Shown here: piece after piece, positions 54,456 to 63,316 of the stretch | Layout of the letters: every line of letters begins with the position of its first letter | Numbering within the stretch: position 1 is the first letter of the stretch | Source: Gammaproteobacteria bacterium | GTDB lineage: Bacteria; Pseudomonadota; Gammaproteobacteria; HTCC5015 | Direction: 5' to 3' | DNA: 64,000 bases | Assembly: GCA_028284675.1 (NCBI GenBank) | Contig: JANQRI010000005.1 | Location: 300,703-364,702 of the forward strand | Notes under the pieces: model-generated | Told to the model about the DNA's origin: nothing | The model's input: only the letters and a program-made list of their open reading frames with translations | Databases searched by the model: none | Translations under genes and position numbers: made by a program

Positions 54456-55502
54456 ATGGACAATGATCGTAAAAAAGCGCTGGCTGCAGCGCTCACCCAG
54501 ATTGAACGACAATTCGGTAAAGGTTCGGTTATGCGTCTGGGGGATAATGCCGCCAGGGCGGATATTGAGGCCATTTCCACCGGCTCGCTGACTCTGGATA
54601 TCGCGCTGGGTATCGGCGGTCTGCCTAAGGGCCGTGTTGTTGAAATATACGGGCCGGAATCCTCCGGTAAAACGACATTGACCTTACAGGCTATCGCCCA
54701 ATGCCAGAAAACCGGCGGCACCGCCGCGTTTATCGATGCGGAACATGCGTTGGACCCGGTCTATGCCGAGAAACTCGGTGTGAATGTGACGGATCTGCTG
54801 ATCTCGCAACCGGATACCGGTGAACAAGCTTTGGAGATTACCGATATGCTGGTGCGCTCCAATGCGGTTGATCTTGTGGTTGTGGATTCGGTAGCCGCAT
54901 TGACGCCGAAAGCTGAAATTGAAGGTGATATGGGCGACACTCATGTCGGTTTGCAGGCGCGTCTGATGTCTCAGGCCCTGCGCAAGTTGACCGCGAACAT
55001 TAAACGCTCCAACACACTGGTGATTTTCATTAACCAGATCAGGATGAAGATTGGCGTGATGTTCGGCAACCCTGAAACCACCACGGGGGGTAACGCGTTG
55101 AAGTTCTACTCTTCGGTTCGTTTGGATATCCGCCGGATTGGTGCGATTAAGAAAGCCGATGAAGTGATCGGCAATGACACCCGGGTCAAAGTGGTTAAGA
55201 ACAAAATGGCGCCGCCGTTCAGACAGGCCGAGTTTGAAATTCTGTATGGCGAAGGCTGCTCACGTGAAGGCGAGCTGATTGACCTTGGTGTGCAGCATGG
55301 TCTGGTTGATAAAGCCGGCGCGTGGTACAGCTGTGAAGGTGAGCGTATCGGTCAGGGTAAAGAGAATGCGAAAACATATTTAAAAGAACATCCTGAGCTG
55401 GCTGAGCGTATTGAGCGCGAATTGCGTGATAAGCTGCTGGTTAAACCCCGGGCAGGCTCTGAAGAGGCCGCCGTGGAGGAAGAGGCTGAAAAATCCGCTT
55501 AA
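54456..55502 (+). CDS. recA: Recombinase A
   Basis: RecA forms filaments on single-stranded DNA for strand exchange and SOS activation. Walker A is GPESSGKTTLTLQ, followed by LISQPDTGEQALEI and the L2 loop region FGNPETTTGGNALKFY. The C terminus is acidic. The length of 348 residues is normal. ATG 54456 is 8 bases after AGAGGT; a TTG three bases earlier is ignored. It is followed by recX. Confidence 0.98.
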   Translation: MDNDRKKALAAALTQIERQFGKGSVMRLGDNAARADIEAISTGSLTLDIALGIGGLPKGRVVEIYGPESSGKTTLTLQAIAQCQKTGGTAAFIDAEHALDPVYAEKLGVNVTDLLISQPDTGEQALEITDMLVRSNAVDLVVVDSVAALTPKAEIEGDMGDTHVGLQARLMSQALRKLTANIKRSNTLVIFINQIRMKIGVMFGNPETTTGGNALKFYSSVRLDIRRIGAIKKADEVIGNDTRVKVVKNKMAPPFRQAEFEILYGEGCSREGELIDLGVQHGLVDKAGAWYSCEGERIGQGKENAKTYLKEHPELAERIERELRDKLLVKPRAGSEEAAVEEEAEKSA

Positions 55503-55956
55503 AACCGAACATGCGGTTCGGGAAGTCGCACTCGGTTTGCTGGCCAGACGCGAACACTCCCGTCATGAGCTGGTATTAAAGCTGCGTAAGCGGGGTTGTT
55601 CAGAAAAAAACACCAACAAGGTTTTGGATGTGTTGGTTGAAGAGGGGATGCTGTGTGATGGTCGTTTTGCGGATGCATTTACACGTGCGCGGATTGACCG
55701 GGGTGCCGGCCCGATACGTGTCAGGGCAGAGCTGATTGCCCGCGGGGTTGCAGCGGAGTTGATTGACAAGGCACTGGAACAGTATCAGGACTGGTGGAAC
55801 GACCTGGCGTTAGAGGTATATCAAAAACGCTATCAGAAAGAGGAGGCGCCATTGGAGTACGAACAACTGGCCAAGCGCGCAAATTTTTTGAAAAACCGGG
55901 GGTTTACCGCGGACCAGATTCGCTATGTATTAACGCAGAATTCCATGCGTCAATAA
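55426..55956 (+). CDS. recX: RecX regulatory protein
   Basis: RecX limits RecA filament growth. The three-helix RecX repeats are recognisable in LLARREHSRHELVLKLRKRG, VLVEEGMLCDGRFADAF and the C-terminal YEQLAKRANFLKNRGF. The start is uncertain. By alignment the protein should begin near residue AVREVALG, but no ATG/GTG/TTG lies there in frame. GTG 55426 and TTG 55411, both inside the recA 3' end, are the nearest standard choices. A CTG (55486) or another unusual start coupled to recA translation is possible. Confidence 0.85.
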   Translation: MISCWLNPGQALKRPPWRKRLKNPLKTEHAVREVALGLLARREHSRHELVLKLRKRGCSEKNTNKVLDVLVEEGMLCDGRFADAFTRARIDRGAGPIRVRAELIARGVAAELIDKALEQYQDWWNDLALEVYQKRYQKEEAPLEYEQLAKRANFLKNRGFTADQIRYVLTQNSMRQ

Positions 55957-56015
55957 ACAAACTGTCAGGGATGTACACAGTTACCGATTAATACCGCTTA
56001 GTTAGATTTTTTTTC

Positions 56016-58622
56016 ATGACCAGTCTCGCAGAGTTACGCACAAAGTTTCTGGAATATTTTAACGGCCACGAGCACCAGGTCGTATCGTCTTCATCATTGG
56101 TTCCGGGCAATGATCCGACATTGCTGTTTACCAATGCAGGCATGGTGCAGTTCAAAGACGTTTTTTTAGGATCGGATAAGCGGTCGTATTCGCGTGCCGC
56201 CAGCAGTCAGCGCTGTGTCCGTGCCGGTGGCAAACATAATGATCTTGAAAATGTTGGCTATACCGCCAGGCATCATACCTTTTTTGAAATGCTCGGTAAT
56301 TTCAGTTTTGGCGACTACTTTAAAGAAGGTGCAATTGAATACGGTTGGGAATTTTTGACTGGAGTTTTGCAACTGCCGCCGGAAAAGCTTTGGGTTACGG
56401 TTTATGAAGAGGATGATGAGGCGGCTGATATCTGGCTGAAGAAAATCGGTGTTGATGAAAAACGGTTCAGCCGCATTGGCGCGCATGATAATTTTTGGCA
56501 GATGGGTGAAACCGGTCCCTGCGGGCCCTGTTCGGAAATTTTTTATGATCATGGTTCATCAATTCCGGGCGGGCCGCCAGGCAGTCCCGATGAAGATGGT
56601 GATCGTTATATCGAAATTTGGAATTTGGTGTTTATGCAGTTTAACCGCGCTGCGGATGGTACATTAACACCATTGCCGAAACCATCTGTTGATACCGGTA
56701 TGGGCCTGGAGCGCCTCGCTGCGGTGCTGCAGGGTGTGCACAGCAATTATGAAATCGATTTATTCAAAGCACTGATCAAAGCTGCCGCCGAGGCAACCCG
56801 TGCCGGGGAGGCGGATAACAACTCACTGCGTGTGATTGCCGATCATATTCGTTCCTGTGCGTTTTTAATTGTAGACGGAGTGATACCGTCAAACGAAGGT
56901 CGCGGTTATGTATTGCGAAGAATTATTCGCAGAGCCATCCGGCACGGTTATAAACTCGGTCAGGAGCAGCCGTTTTTTTATAAACTGGTCAAACCACTGG
57001 TTGAACAGATGGGGACTGCCTACCCTGAGCTGACAGAAGCACAGAGCAGGGTGGAAAAAGTATTGCAGCAGGAAGAGGAGCGGTTTGCGTTAACCCTGGA
57101 TCAGGGTATGCAAATACTCGAAGGCACATTGAAAAATCTCAGCAGCAATACCATTCCCGGCGACGTGGTATTTAAGCTCTATGATACTTACGGGTTTCCG
57201 GTCGACCTGACGGCGGATATTGCCAGAGAGCGTGATCTGAATCTTGATATGCCTGGGTTTGAGCAGGCGATGCAGGCGCAACGTGAACGTGCCAGGGCCA
57301 GCAGCCAGTTTCAGGTTGACTTAAGTACACGCATCGAGCTTTCGGATGTAACCGAGTTTGTCGGCTATGATGATTTGGACAGCACAGCTAAAGTTGTGCA
57401 TGTGTTGAATCAGGAAGGTCCGCTTGAACAGCTGCAGGCCGGTGACGAAGGTGTTCTGGTACTGCAGAGAACGCCTTTCTATGCCGAATCCGGCGGGCAG
57501 GTTGGCGATCGTGGCGAAATCATTGCTGACGGCGCGGTCTTTCAGGTTAAGGATACCCAAAAGCAGGCCGACGCAGTTTTGCATATTGGTGTAGTTAAAA
57601 CAGGCGTATTCAAAGCCGGTCAGACTGTTACGGCGAAGGTGGATCAAAGCCTGCGTCATGCGACGGTATTGAATCATTCAGCAACGCATTTAATGCATGC
57701 GGCATTGCGCCAGGTATTGGGTACGCATGTGCAACAGAAAGGGTCATTGGTTGATGAGAGCCGCCTGCGTTTTGATTTTTCTCATTCTGCTCCGGTGAGC
57801 GAATCAGAGTTACGCGAAGTGGAAATGATTGTGAATAGTCGGATTCGGCATAATGATACAGCCGAAGCGCGTATTATGCCGATTGATCAGGCGAAAAAAT
57901 CCGGCGCGATGGCATTGTTCGGCGAAAAATATGGCGATGAAGTTCGGGTGTTGTCGATGGGTGATTTTTCAATTGAGCTATGCGGCGGCACCCATGTTAA
58001 TCGAAGCGGTGATATAGGTTTATTCAAAATTACCTCAGAGTCCGGAGTCGCAGCCGGTGTGCGTCGCATCGAAGCGGTAACCGGCCAACATGCATTGGCC
58101 TATTTTTATGCGAATGAGGAACGCCTGGATCGGATTGCACATACGGTTAAAGCCGCGACCGATCAGGTTGAAGCAAAAGTGGCGCAGCTCGCTGAGCGTA
58201 ACCGCGCACTTGAAAAAGAACTGCAGCAACTTAAAGGGCAACTGGCGACGCGAGCCGGCGGGGATATTATGTCGAACGCGGTCGATGTCGGCGGCCTGAA
58301 AGTGCTGGCCGCACGTCTGGATGGTGCGGACAGCAAAACATTACGTGACACACTGGACAAGCTGAAAGATAAGCTGGGTTCCGGTGCGGTTGTGCTGGGC
58401 GCGGCGGAAGGTGATAAAGTCAGCCTGGTGGCTGGTGTGACCAAAGACCAGACTAAAAATATTAAAGCCGGCGAGTTGGTTAATTTTGTTGCCGGGCAGG
58501 TCGGTGGCCGTGGCGGTGGCCGGCCCGATATGGCGCAGGCCGGCGGGAATAACCCCGCGGCATTGGATGGTGCGTTAAACTCCGCAGTCGATTGGGTCAG
58601 GCAGCAGTTGTCGGCCAGCTAA
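56016..58622 (+). CDS. alaS: Alanyl-tRNA synthetase
   Basis: This enzyme attaches alanine to tRNA-Ala. The class II catalytic core at the N terminus includes LLFTNAGMVQFKDVFLG and MLGNFSFGDYFK. The editing domain has HSATHLMHAALR and CGGTHVNRSGDIG with its zinc ligands. A C-terminal coiled coil leads to the C-Ala domain GGGRPDMAQAGG. The 868-residue length is normal. It sits in the conserved recA-recX-alaS-lysC-csrA order. Confidence 0.98.
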   Translation: MTSLAELRTKFLEYFNGHEHQVVSSSSLVPGNDPTLLFTNAGMVQFKDVFLGSDKRSYSRAASSQRCVRAGGKHNDLENVGYTARHHTFFEMLGNFSFGDYFKEGAIEYGWEFLTGVLQLPPEKLWVTVYEEDDEAADIWLKKIGVDEKRFSRIGAHDNFWQMGETGPCGPCSEIFYDHGSSIPGGPPGSPDEDGDRYIEIWNLVFMQFNRAADGTLTPLPKPSVDTGMGLERLAAVLQGVHSNYEIDLFKALIKAAAEATRAGEADNNSLRVIADHIRSCAFLIVDGVIPSNEGRGYVLRRIIRRAIRHGYKLGQEQPFFYKLVKPLVEQMGTAYPELTEAQSRVEKVLQQEEERFALTLDQGMQILEGTLKNLSSNTIPGDVVFKLYDTYGFPVDLTADIARERDLNLDMPGFEQAMQAQRERARASSQFQVDLSTRIELSDVTEFVGYDDLDSTAKVVHVLNQEGPLEQLQAGDEGVLVLQRTPFYAESGGQVGDRGEIIADGAVFQVKDTQKQADAVLHIGVVKTGVFKAGQTVTAKVDQSLRHATVLNHSATHLMHAALRQVLGTHVQQKGSLVDESRLRFDFSHSAPVSESELREVEMIVNSRIRHNDTAEARIMPIDQAKKSGAMALFGEKYGDEVRVLSMGDFSIELCGGTHVNRSGDIGLFKITSESGVAAGVRRIEAVTGQHALAYFYANEERLDRIAHTVKAATDQVEAKVAQLAERNRALEKELQQLKGQLATRAGGDIMSNAVDVGGLKVLAARLDGADSKTLRDTLDKLKDKLGSGAVVLGAAEGDKVSLVAGVTKDQTKNIKAGELVNFVAGQVGGRGGGRPDMAQAGGNNPAALDGALNSAVDWVRQQLSAS

Positions 58623-58645
58623 CATTTTCATTGCTTTAAACCGAG

Positions 58646-59866
58646 ATGTCTTTATTAGTATTCAAATTTGGCGGAACCTCAATGGGCTCAATTGAGCGTA
58701 TTGAGCATGTTGCCGGTAAAGTGATTCAGGCCAAACGCGACGGGCACGATATCGTTGTTGTTGTTTCAGCAATGAGTGGTGAAACCAACCGCTTGCTTGA
58801 AATGGCAAATCAAATCAGCGATAGCCCGGTGCCGCGTGAGCTGGACGTGTTGCTGTCCACCGGTGAACAGGTCAGTATCGCGTTGCTTAGCATGGCATTA
58901 GAGAAACAGGGTTTTTCAGCGCGCTCTTATACCGGTACACAGGTTAATATTTTAACCGACAGTGCGCATAACAAAGCGCGAATTGAACGGATTGATGATT
59001 CGCGTATCTGTACCGATCTCGGTGAAGGAAGTATCGTAGTCGTGGCCGGCTTTCAGGGTGTTGATGATAATGGCAATATCACAACACTGGGGCGTGGCGG
59101 TTCGGATACCACTGCGGTTGCATTGGCCGCAGCGCTGAATGCCGATGAGTGTCGGATTTACACCGATGTTGATGGTGTGTATACCACCGATCCGCGGGTA
59201 GAGCCCAAAGCACGGCGTTTGAGCCAGATTACATTTGAAGAAATGCTGGAGATGGCCAGCCTGGGTTCGAAAGTGTTACAGATCCGGGCGGTTGAATTTG
59301 CCGGCAAATACCAGGTGCCTTTACGCGTGCTGTCGACCTTCGAAGAAGGTGAGGGCACCCTAATTACATTAGAGGATGAAGATATGGAAGCGGCGAGAAT
59401 TTCCGGAATCGCTTTTAACCGAGATGAAGCTCAGCTGACTATCACCGGTGTGCCCGATCACCCCGGTATTGCGGCGGGCATACTGGGACCGATATCGGAT
59501 GCCAATATAGAAGTGGATATGATCGTGCAGAACGTGGCCGGTGACGATACCACCGACTTTACCTGCACAGTACACCGCGGGGATTATGACAAAGCCCTCG
59601 CAATCCTGTCGGACACTGCGAAAAAACTCGGTGCCCGCGAAGTGTCGGGAGATCCCGAAATTGTCAAACTGTCCCTGGTGGGTGTTGGTATGCGTTCACA
59701 TGCCGGTATTGCCAGCAAAATGTTCAAAGCGTTGGCGGATGAAAATATCAATATACGGATGATTTCGACTTCCGAAATCAAAATTTCCGTCGTTATCGAA
59801 GAAAAATATCTGGAGCTTGGCGTACGTGCATTGCACAGTGCGTTTGGGCTGGAAGAAGATAACTAA
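58646..59866 (+). CDS. lysC: Aspartate kinase (monofunctional, lysine-sensitive type)
   Basis: This kinase carries out the first step of lysine, threonine, methionine and diaminopimelate synthesis. The N-terminal kinase domain has KFGGTSMGSIERI, STGEQVSIALL and TLGRGGSDTTAVALAAAL. Two ACT regulatory domains follow (about 265-406). The length of 406 residues fits the Pseudomonas-type enzyme. It begins 23 bases after alaS, leaving no space for a lysine riboswitch. Confidence 0.97.
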   Translation: MSLLVFKFGGTSMGSIERIEHVAGKVIQAKRDGHDIVVVVSAMSGETNRLLEMANQISDSPVPRELDVLLSTGEQVSIALLSMALEKQGFSARSYTGTQVNILTDSAHNKARIERIDDSRICTDLGEGSIVVVAGFQGVDDNGNITTLGRGGSDTTAVALAAALNADECRIYTDVDGVYTTDPRVEPKARRLSQITFEEMLEMASLGSKVLQIRAVEFAGKYQVPLRVLSTFEEGEGTLITLEDEDMEAARISGIAFNRDEAQLTITGVPDHPGIAAGILGPISDANIEVDMIVQNVAGDDTTDFTCTVHRGDYDKALAILSDTAKKLGAREVSGDPEIVKLSLVGVGMRSHAGIASKMFKALADENINIRMISTSEIKISVVIEEKYLELGVRALHSAFGLEEDN

Positions 59867-60246
59867 AGCCGATTACCGGCTTAACACTACAACCTGCCTC
59901 GATTCACTCCTGCAAGCATCCGCCGGTGTTAGTTTATTCCGGCCCTGATCATTATGCCTATTGAAATTAGATTATATATATTCTAGGAATTAGACTTAAA
60001 CGCATGAATTAAAAGAACTTTCTTGTCATATATGGGTCTATATTCTGCATTAAAACATTTTTCTAAATAAAATTTGATACTTACTATTATTGGGCATTGG
60101 TAGCGGTATATTAAAGAAATCTGTGCTGCAAGCCGTATAAGTAAGGTAAAAATGCATATATAATGCGGAACTTTGTGTGTTTCAGACCCGAATTAGGGCT
60201 GCAGGCGCACAAATGACGTTGAGAGTTCTATAAGGAGTAATAAAGT
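59867..60246. other. AT-rich gap upstream of csrA
   Basis: A 380-base gap. A short hairpin directly at the lysC stop (59866-59882) may be a weak terminator. The rest is AT-rich, with candidate -10 boxes (TATATT 60107-60112, TATAAT 60159-60164), consistent with more than one csrA promoter. No coding frame is supported. Confidence 0.5.
60154..60164 (+). promoter_or_regulatory. Possible csrA promoter -10 region
   Basis: The -10 box is TATAAT (60159-60164), preceded by a TGC-A context, about 83 bases before csrA. No good -35 is visible, so it may use an alternative factor or an extended -10. Confidence 0.3.
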
Positions 60247-60471
60247 ATGCTAATCCTCACGAGGCGTGTAGGTGAGTCTCTGATTATTGGAGATGATGTT
60301 AAGGTGACAGTACTCGGAGTAAAGGGTAACCAGGTGCGTGTAGGGGTCAGTGCGCCTAAAGAAGTATCAGTTCATCGTGAAGAAATTTACCAGCGAATCA
60401 AGCGCGAGCGCTCCGGTGGTAAAGACGACGGTTCGGGTGCAGGAAGCCCGGACAATAACGACACGAAATAG
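60247..60471 (+). CDS. csrA: Carbon storage regulator CsrA
   Basis: CsrA is a global post-transcriptional regulator that binds GGA motifs in mRNA leaders. The N-terminal 60 residues are highly conserved (MLILTRRVGESLIIGDDV, then VRVGVSAPKEVSVHREEIY, including RNA-contact Arg44). The tail (residues 61-74) is Gly/Asp-rich and variable. A strong ribosome-binding site AAGGAG precedes it. Its position before tRNA-Ser(GCU) is conserved in gammaproteobacteria. Confidence 0.98.
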   Translation: MLILTRRVGESLIIGDDVKVTVLGVKGNQVRVGVSAPKEVSVHREEIYQRIKRERSGGKDDGSGAGSPDNNDTK

Positions 60472-60475
60472 AAAT

Positions 60476-60506
60476 AAAAAAAGGGCAGGGCCGGTTTTTC
60501 CGGCCC
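60476..60506 (-). terminator. Minus-strand-oriented terminator downstream of csrA
   Basis: A perfect 7-bp stem (GGGCCGG 60488-60494 with CCGGCCC 60500-60506) has a five-base loop. On the minus strand it is followed after five bases by seven T, so it fits termination of leftward transcription from the island; on the plus strand it lacks a T-run. Confidence 0.45.
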
Positions 60507-60689
60507 GTCAACGGCGACCCGCCGGTTCAAACGCAATCCTTAATGATAAAGCCCGAATCTTGGGTTAGAATATGCGCCTGCGCGAATACATCGCATAATG
60601 GGTGTAATAGTTTGCCGCGCACGGAGTAGGGCTGCGTTTTCCTTATTATTTTTAAATGCCAGCCGGTTTCACAAGGCAAAGCCCTTGTG

Positions 60690-61072
60690 AAAAACAAGCG
60701 TGCTCCCCGATCAAAAGAATGCGCCTTCAAGAGGCGAGGTGACATACAGCGTTAAATGATAAAGAGTGATTCAGTAACATTGGAGAGATGTGCCCGCTGG
60801 TCGGAGACCTGCGTAAAAACAAGCGGCGCTCCCCGATCAAAACAATGCGCCTTCAAGAGGCGAGGTGATATACAGAGTTAACCGATAAAGAGTAATTGAG
60901 TAAAAATGGAGAGATGGCCGAGTGGCTGACAAAATCGTAGGGAACGATTTTGAACTGCTGGAGGCAGGCCCCGAAGGGGTGAGGGCAGGACAGCCCGAAT
61001 AGCGCGCTCCCAAGGGAGCGCCGTCGAACAAAGTAGCACGACGTTAAATGCAAAAATGAGTTTACAAATAAC
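60690..61072 (+). repeat. Tandem decayed tRNA-Ser leader/5'-end repeats
   Basis: Two imperfect copies of an about 126-base unit start at 60690 and 60815. Both contain GCTCCCCGATCAAAA and a GCCTTCAAGAGGCGAGGTGA element, then a GTTAA...GATAAAGAGT leader. Each ends in the first bases of tRNA-Ser: GGAGAGATG at 60782 and GGAGAGATGGCCGAGTGGCT at 60908, the latter running 22 bases before diverging. A third, similar leader precedes the intact tRNA at 61073. The units look like relics of tRNA duplication or repeated integration. Confidence 0.7.
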
Positions 61073-62630
61073 GGAGAGATGGCCGAGTGGCTGAAGGCGC
61101 TCCCCTGCTAAGGGAGTATACGTTAAAAGCGTATCGAGGGTTCGAATCCCTCTCTCTCCGCCATTTAACTATTTGATTTTGTTGTGTTTTTCCAGAATTT
61201 CCAAAATTTTGGGGACGTGGTGGGGATAATTGAAAATTTTCGGCATTGAACGAATGCGCGTTTAACGCCTGAATATCCTCTGACGGCCCCGTGATATTGA
61301 TGGCGATCTGACCTTCAACACAAACTCCCTCAACATGTTCACCAGGTTCATTAGGCTGTTTTGGTTTTTCAATGATTGCCTGATCGCTCAATACAACCGA
61401 ACGCTCAATCGCCAAATCTTTCGAAGCCTGCTTTTCCAAATTCGGATGATCTTCCCCGATCCAACGGCCATAATGCTTATGCAACATCGCAGTGGACGTA
61501 TGCCCCAAATACTCCGCAATCCATTTCTCCGGATACCGCCCGCAGGATAACAAGCGACTCGCAAACGTATGCCGGCACTGATTAATGCCACGTTGTCGCA
61601 AACCGGCTTGTTTTAACAGTTGCGTCCAAAACCGTGCCGCCATATGCCGGGCATCACTGTACGGTTGATTCGTCTGGGAATTAAAAAACACAAACCGTAA
61701 CAACTCTTTAGTGCGTGTTTTATTATCAAACTCCAATACATCGATCTCTACGGGCGGTTGCGCAAAGGTATAAGGTTTTTGCCTGAGTAATGCATCATAA
61801 GCCTGATCAAATAACTTTAACGTGCGCTGGCGTTTTTTCTTCTTCGGTCGTTTATACACGCCCATCACACAGGCCCGCTCAATCGACACCGTCCGCGCCT
61901 GCCAATCAATATCCTCATACGCAATCGCAATGCCTTCGGCTGCACTCACCCCGGAGAAACACGCAAACTCAATGTAATTCAATTCCTGAATCCTCTCTGT
62001 CGGCGTCGCCAGTAATCGTTGCAGTTCCTGACTGGAAAACGGATCAGCGGTGGTGACATCGGTCTCCAGGTATTTCAAATGGTCAAACGGGTTTCGATCA
62101 ATCACCCCATCCAGGCAGGCATCCTTCATCACCGCGCGTAACGGCATCGCCAGGTTATTCACCGTTTTCGCACCTAACTCAGCCAACCCCTTAAACAACC
62201 AGTTTTCCAAATCCGTTTTTTTAATATCCTTAAACCCATACTGTTCCCAGCGTGGTTTCAAATGCACCCGAATATCTTTTTCATACCCTCGAACGGTACT
62301 GGGCGCACAAGTCACTTTTTTCAATGCCAACCAACGATCCAATGCATCACCGACCTTTTGCGGCACTTGCGCCGGAAACTGTTTCGCCCGCGGACTGTTC
62401 GGAAACTCTTTCGCATAATCAAAGGTATTGGTCGCGATTTTCTCCAGAATCGCCGCCCGTCGTTGAGCCGCATACTTAATGTTCGTGCGATTAATCGGCA
62501 AGCCTTTTAATGACTCCTGGCATTTCTGTTTATTGTAATAAAACACAATCCGAATTGTTCGACCGTGGATATCCACGCCGCACGGTAATTCAGTCATACC
62601 CTTAGGTAACTTAATCAGTCGCTTTTTCAT
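61062..62630 (-). CDS. Tyrosine recombinase (integrase) with DUF3596-type arm domain
   Basis: A 522-codon frame whose protein is an island integrase. The N-terminal arm-binding region (about 15-70; VDIHGRTIRIVFYYNKQKCQ) is of DUF3596 type. A core-binding domain (about 95-185) and a catalytic domain (about 195-400) follow. The catalytic motifs are changed. The first Arg is replaced by Ser229 (FSGVSAAE), and the HxxR box reads NQCR (Asn350, Arg353), while His377 (LGHT) and Tyr387 (HKHYG) are kept. The last about 32 codons run antisense through tRNA-Ser (RRERDSNPRYAF...), a common artefact at tRNA attachment sites, so the 3' end is the attL junction. Whether it is active is unclear. Confidence 0.88.
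   Translation of the reverse strand: MKKRLIKLPKGMTELPCGVDIHGRTIRIVFYYNKQKCQESLKGLPINRTNIKYAAQRRAAILEKIATNTFDYAKEFPNSPRAKQFPAQVPQKVGDALDRWLALKKVTCAPSTVRGYEKDIRVHLKPRWEQYGFKDIKKTDLENWLFKGLAELGAKTVNNLAMPLRAVMKDACLDGVIDRNPFDHLKYLETDVTTADPFSSQELQRLLATPTERIQELNYIEFACFSGVSAAEGIAIAYEDIDWQARTVSIERACVMGVYKRPKKKKRQRTLKLFDQAYDALLRQKPYTFAQPPVEIDVLEFDNKTRTKELLRFVFFNSQTNQPYSDARHMAARFWTQLLKQAGLRQRGINQCRHTFASRLLSCGRYPEKWIAEYLGHTSTAMLHKHYGRWIGEDHPNLEKQASKDLAIERSVVLSDQAIIEKPKQPNEPGEHVEGVCVEGQIAINITGPSEDIQALNAHSFNAENFQLSPPRPQNFGNSGKTQQNQIVKWRRERDSNPRYAFNVYSLSRGAPSATRPSLRYL
61073..61163 (+). tRNA. serV: tRNA-Ser (GCU anticodon)
   Basis: A complete class II tRNA with encoded CCA. The acceptor stem is GGAGAGA (61073-61079) paired with TCTCTCC (61153-61159), with discriminator G. 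The D-arm is GGCCGAGTGGCTGAAGGC, and the anticodon stem CTCCC/GGGAG has loop CTGCTAA (anticodon GCT, 61107-61109). A variable arm (TATACGTTAAAAGCGTATC) and the T-loop GTTCGAATCC follow. It reads AGC and AGU. This is the expected csrA-linked serV and also the integration target of the island on its right. Confidence 0.96.
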
Positions 62631-62646
62631 AACGCCTCTTCAATCT

Positions 62647-62940
62647 CTATATATTCTCTGATTCAATCCAGATATCTGCTGCTCGCCAATTAATCATCAA
62701 ATGACGATCCGGAGCGCGTTGCCAGATAATGCCTTGCGGCCAGATACCCTGGTAACATTTTTGCCGGATTGCCTCGTAACTGTAACCAGACAACGCGGCA
62801 TACTGCTCGGCTTTCATAAATTTCGGTAGGGCTGCCGGTAACTCAGACGATGGTTTTAGGGCAGCCCAATAGTGGGCAATATCAATATCGGAACTCATAC
62901 AATCATAATGACCTTCAATAAAATGAAAATAACTGGTCAT
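62647..62940 (-). CDS. Excisionase-like DNA-binding protein
   Basis: A 97-residue protein starting at ATG 62940 with GGGAG ten bases upstream. The C-terminal half (KFMKAEQYAALSGYSYEAIR, then GIWPQGIIWQRAPDRHLMINW) matches the excisionase fold that accompanies DUF3596-type integrases, with a helix-turn-helix and wing. It lies 16 bases upstream of the integrase on the same strand, so it is the likely recombination directionality factor. The frame is open further upstream to 63258, but that part lacks similarity. Confidence 0.75.
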   Translation of the reverse strand: MTSYFHFIEGHYDCMSSDIDIAHYWAALKPSSELPAALPKFMKAEQYAALSGYSYEAIRQKCYQGIWPQGIIWQRAPDRHLMINWRAADIWIESENI

Positions 62941-63142
62941 CCTATTAACTCCCTGAAAAAATACCATCGATAAGTTTTCATCCGCTAAAGAATAAAAGTG
63001 CATTCCAATTAACACAAAAACTAAATGCCCCAAAGCCGAAAAACAGTTGTTAAAAAAGTACTCATGAACCAATACCATTATATCAAAATGCAACACATAG
63101 CTTTGATCAATAAACGGAATTTTAAACCGATTCATGGATACT

Positions 63143-63316
63143 TTACGCAATGGTCCTACCACTACATTTGTTGTAACGAAACACAACCCGTTGACCCTCA
63201 AACTCCATATCAGACAGCACAGCATCAATCGCCTGTGCGACATTCCAAAAAAAAGCATTGACCAGAATTTGGCTAGGGCTTAGGTTTCGGCACTGTATAA
63301 CCGTTTTCTTAAACAT
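63143..63316 (-). CDS. Small hypothetical island protein
   Basis: A 57-residue frame with a strong ribosome-binding site (GGGAGA, six bases before ATG 63316). The sequence includes CRNLSPSQILVNAFFWNVA and the C-terminal VVFRYNKCSGRTIA. No domain is recognised. It lies about 200 bases upstream of the excisionase gene on the same strand and could be a small regulator of the island. Real coding is supported by the start signals only. Confidence 0.5.
   Translation of the reverse strand: MFKKTVIQCRNLSPSQILVNAFFWNVAQAIDAVLSDMEFEGQRVVFRYNKCSGRTIA

Larger units (their letters stand above)
60472..61072. other. Non-coding region with decayed tRNA-Ser copies
   Basis: 600 bases without a gene between csrA and tRNA-Ser. 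Apart from the hairpin after csrA, it contains tandem imperfect copies of the tRNA leader and 5' end (see repeat feature). Short open frames here come only from the repeats. Confidence 0.6.

Noticed and set aside
58623..58645. Lysine riboswitch before lysC
   Set aside because: Only 23 bases separate alaS and lysC, too few for a riboswitch.
60527..61053. Minus-strand frames downstream of csrA
   Set aside because: They lie in the tRNA-leader repeats and produce the same short peptides from each repeat copy; no ribosome-binding sites.
62941..63258. N-terminal extension of the excisionase frame
   Set aside because: The extension is hydrophobic and atypical, while a strong ribosome-binding site precedes ATG 62940.
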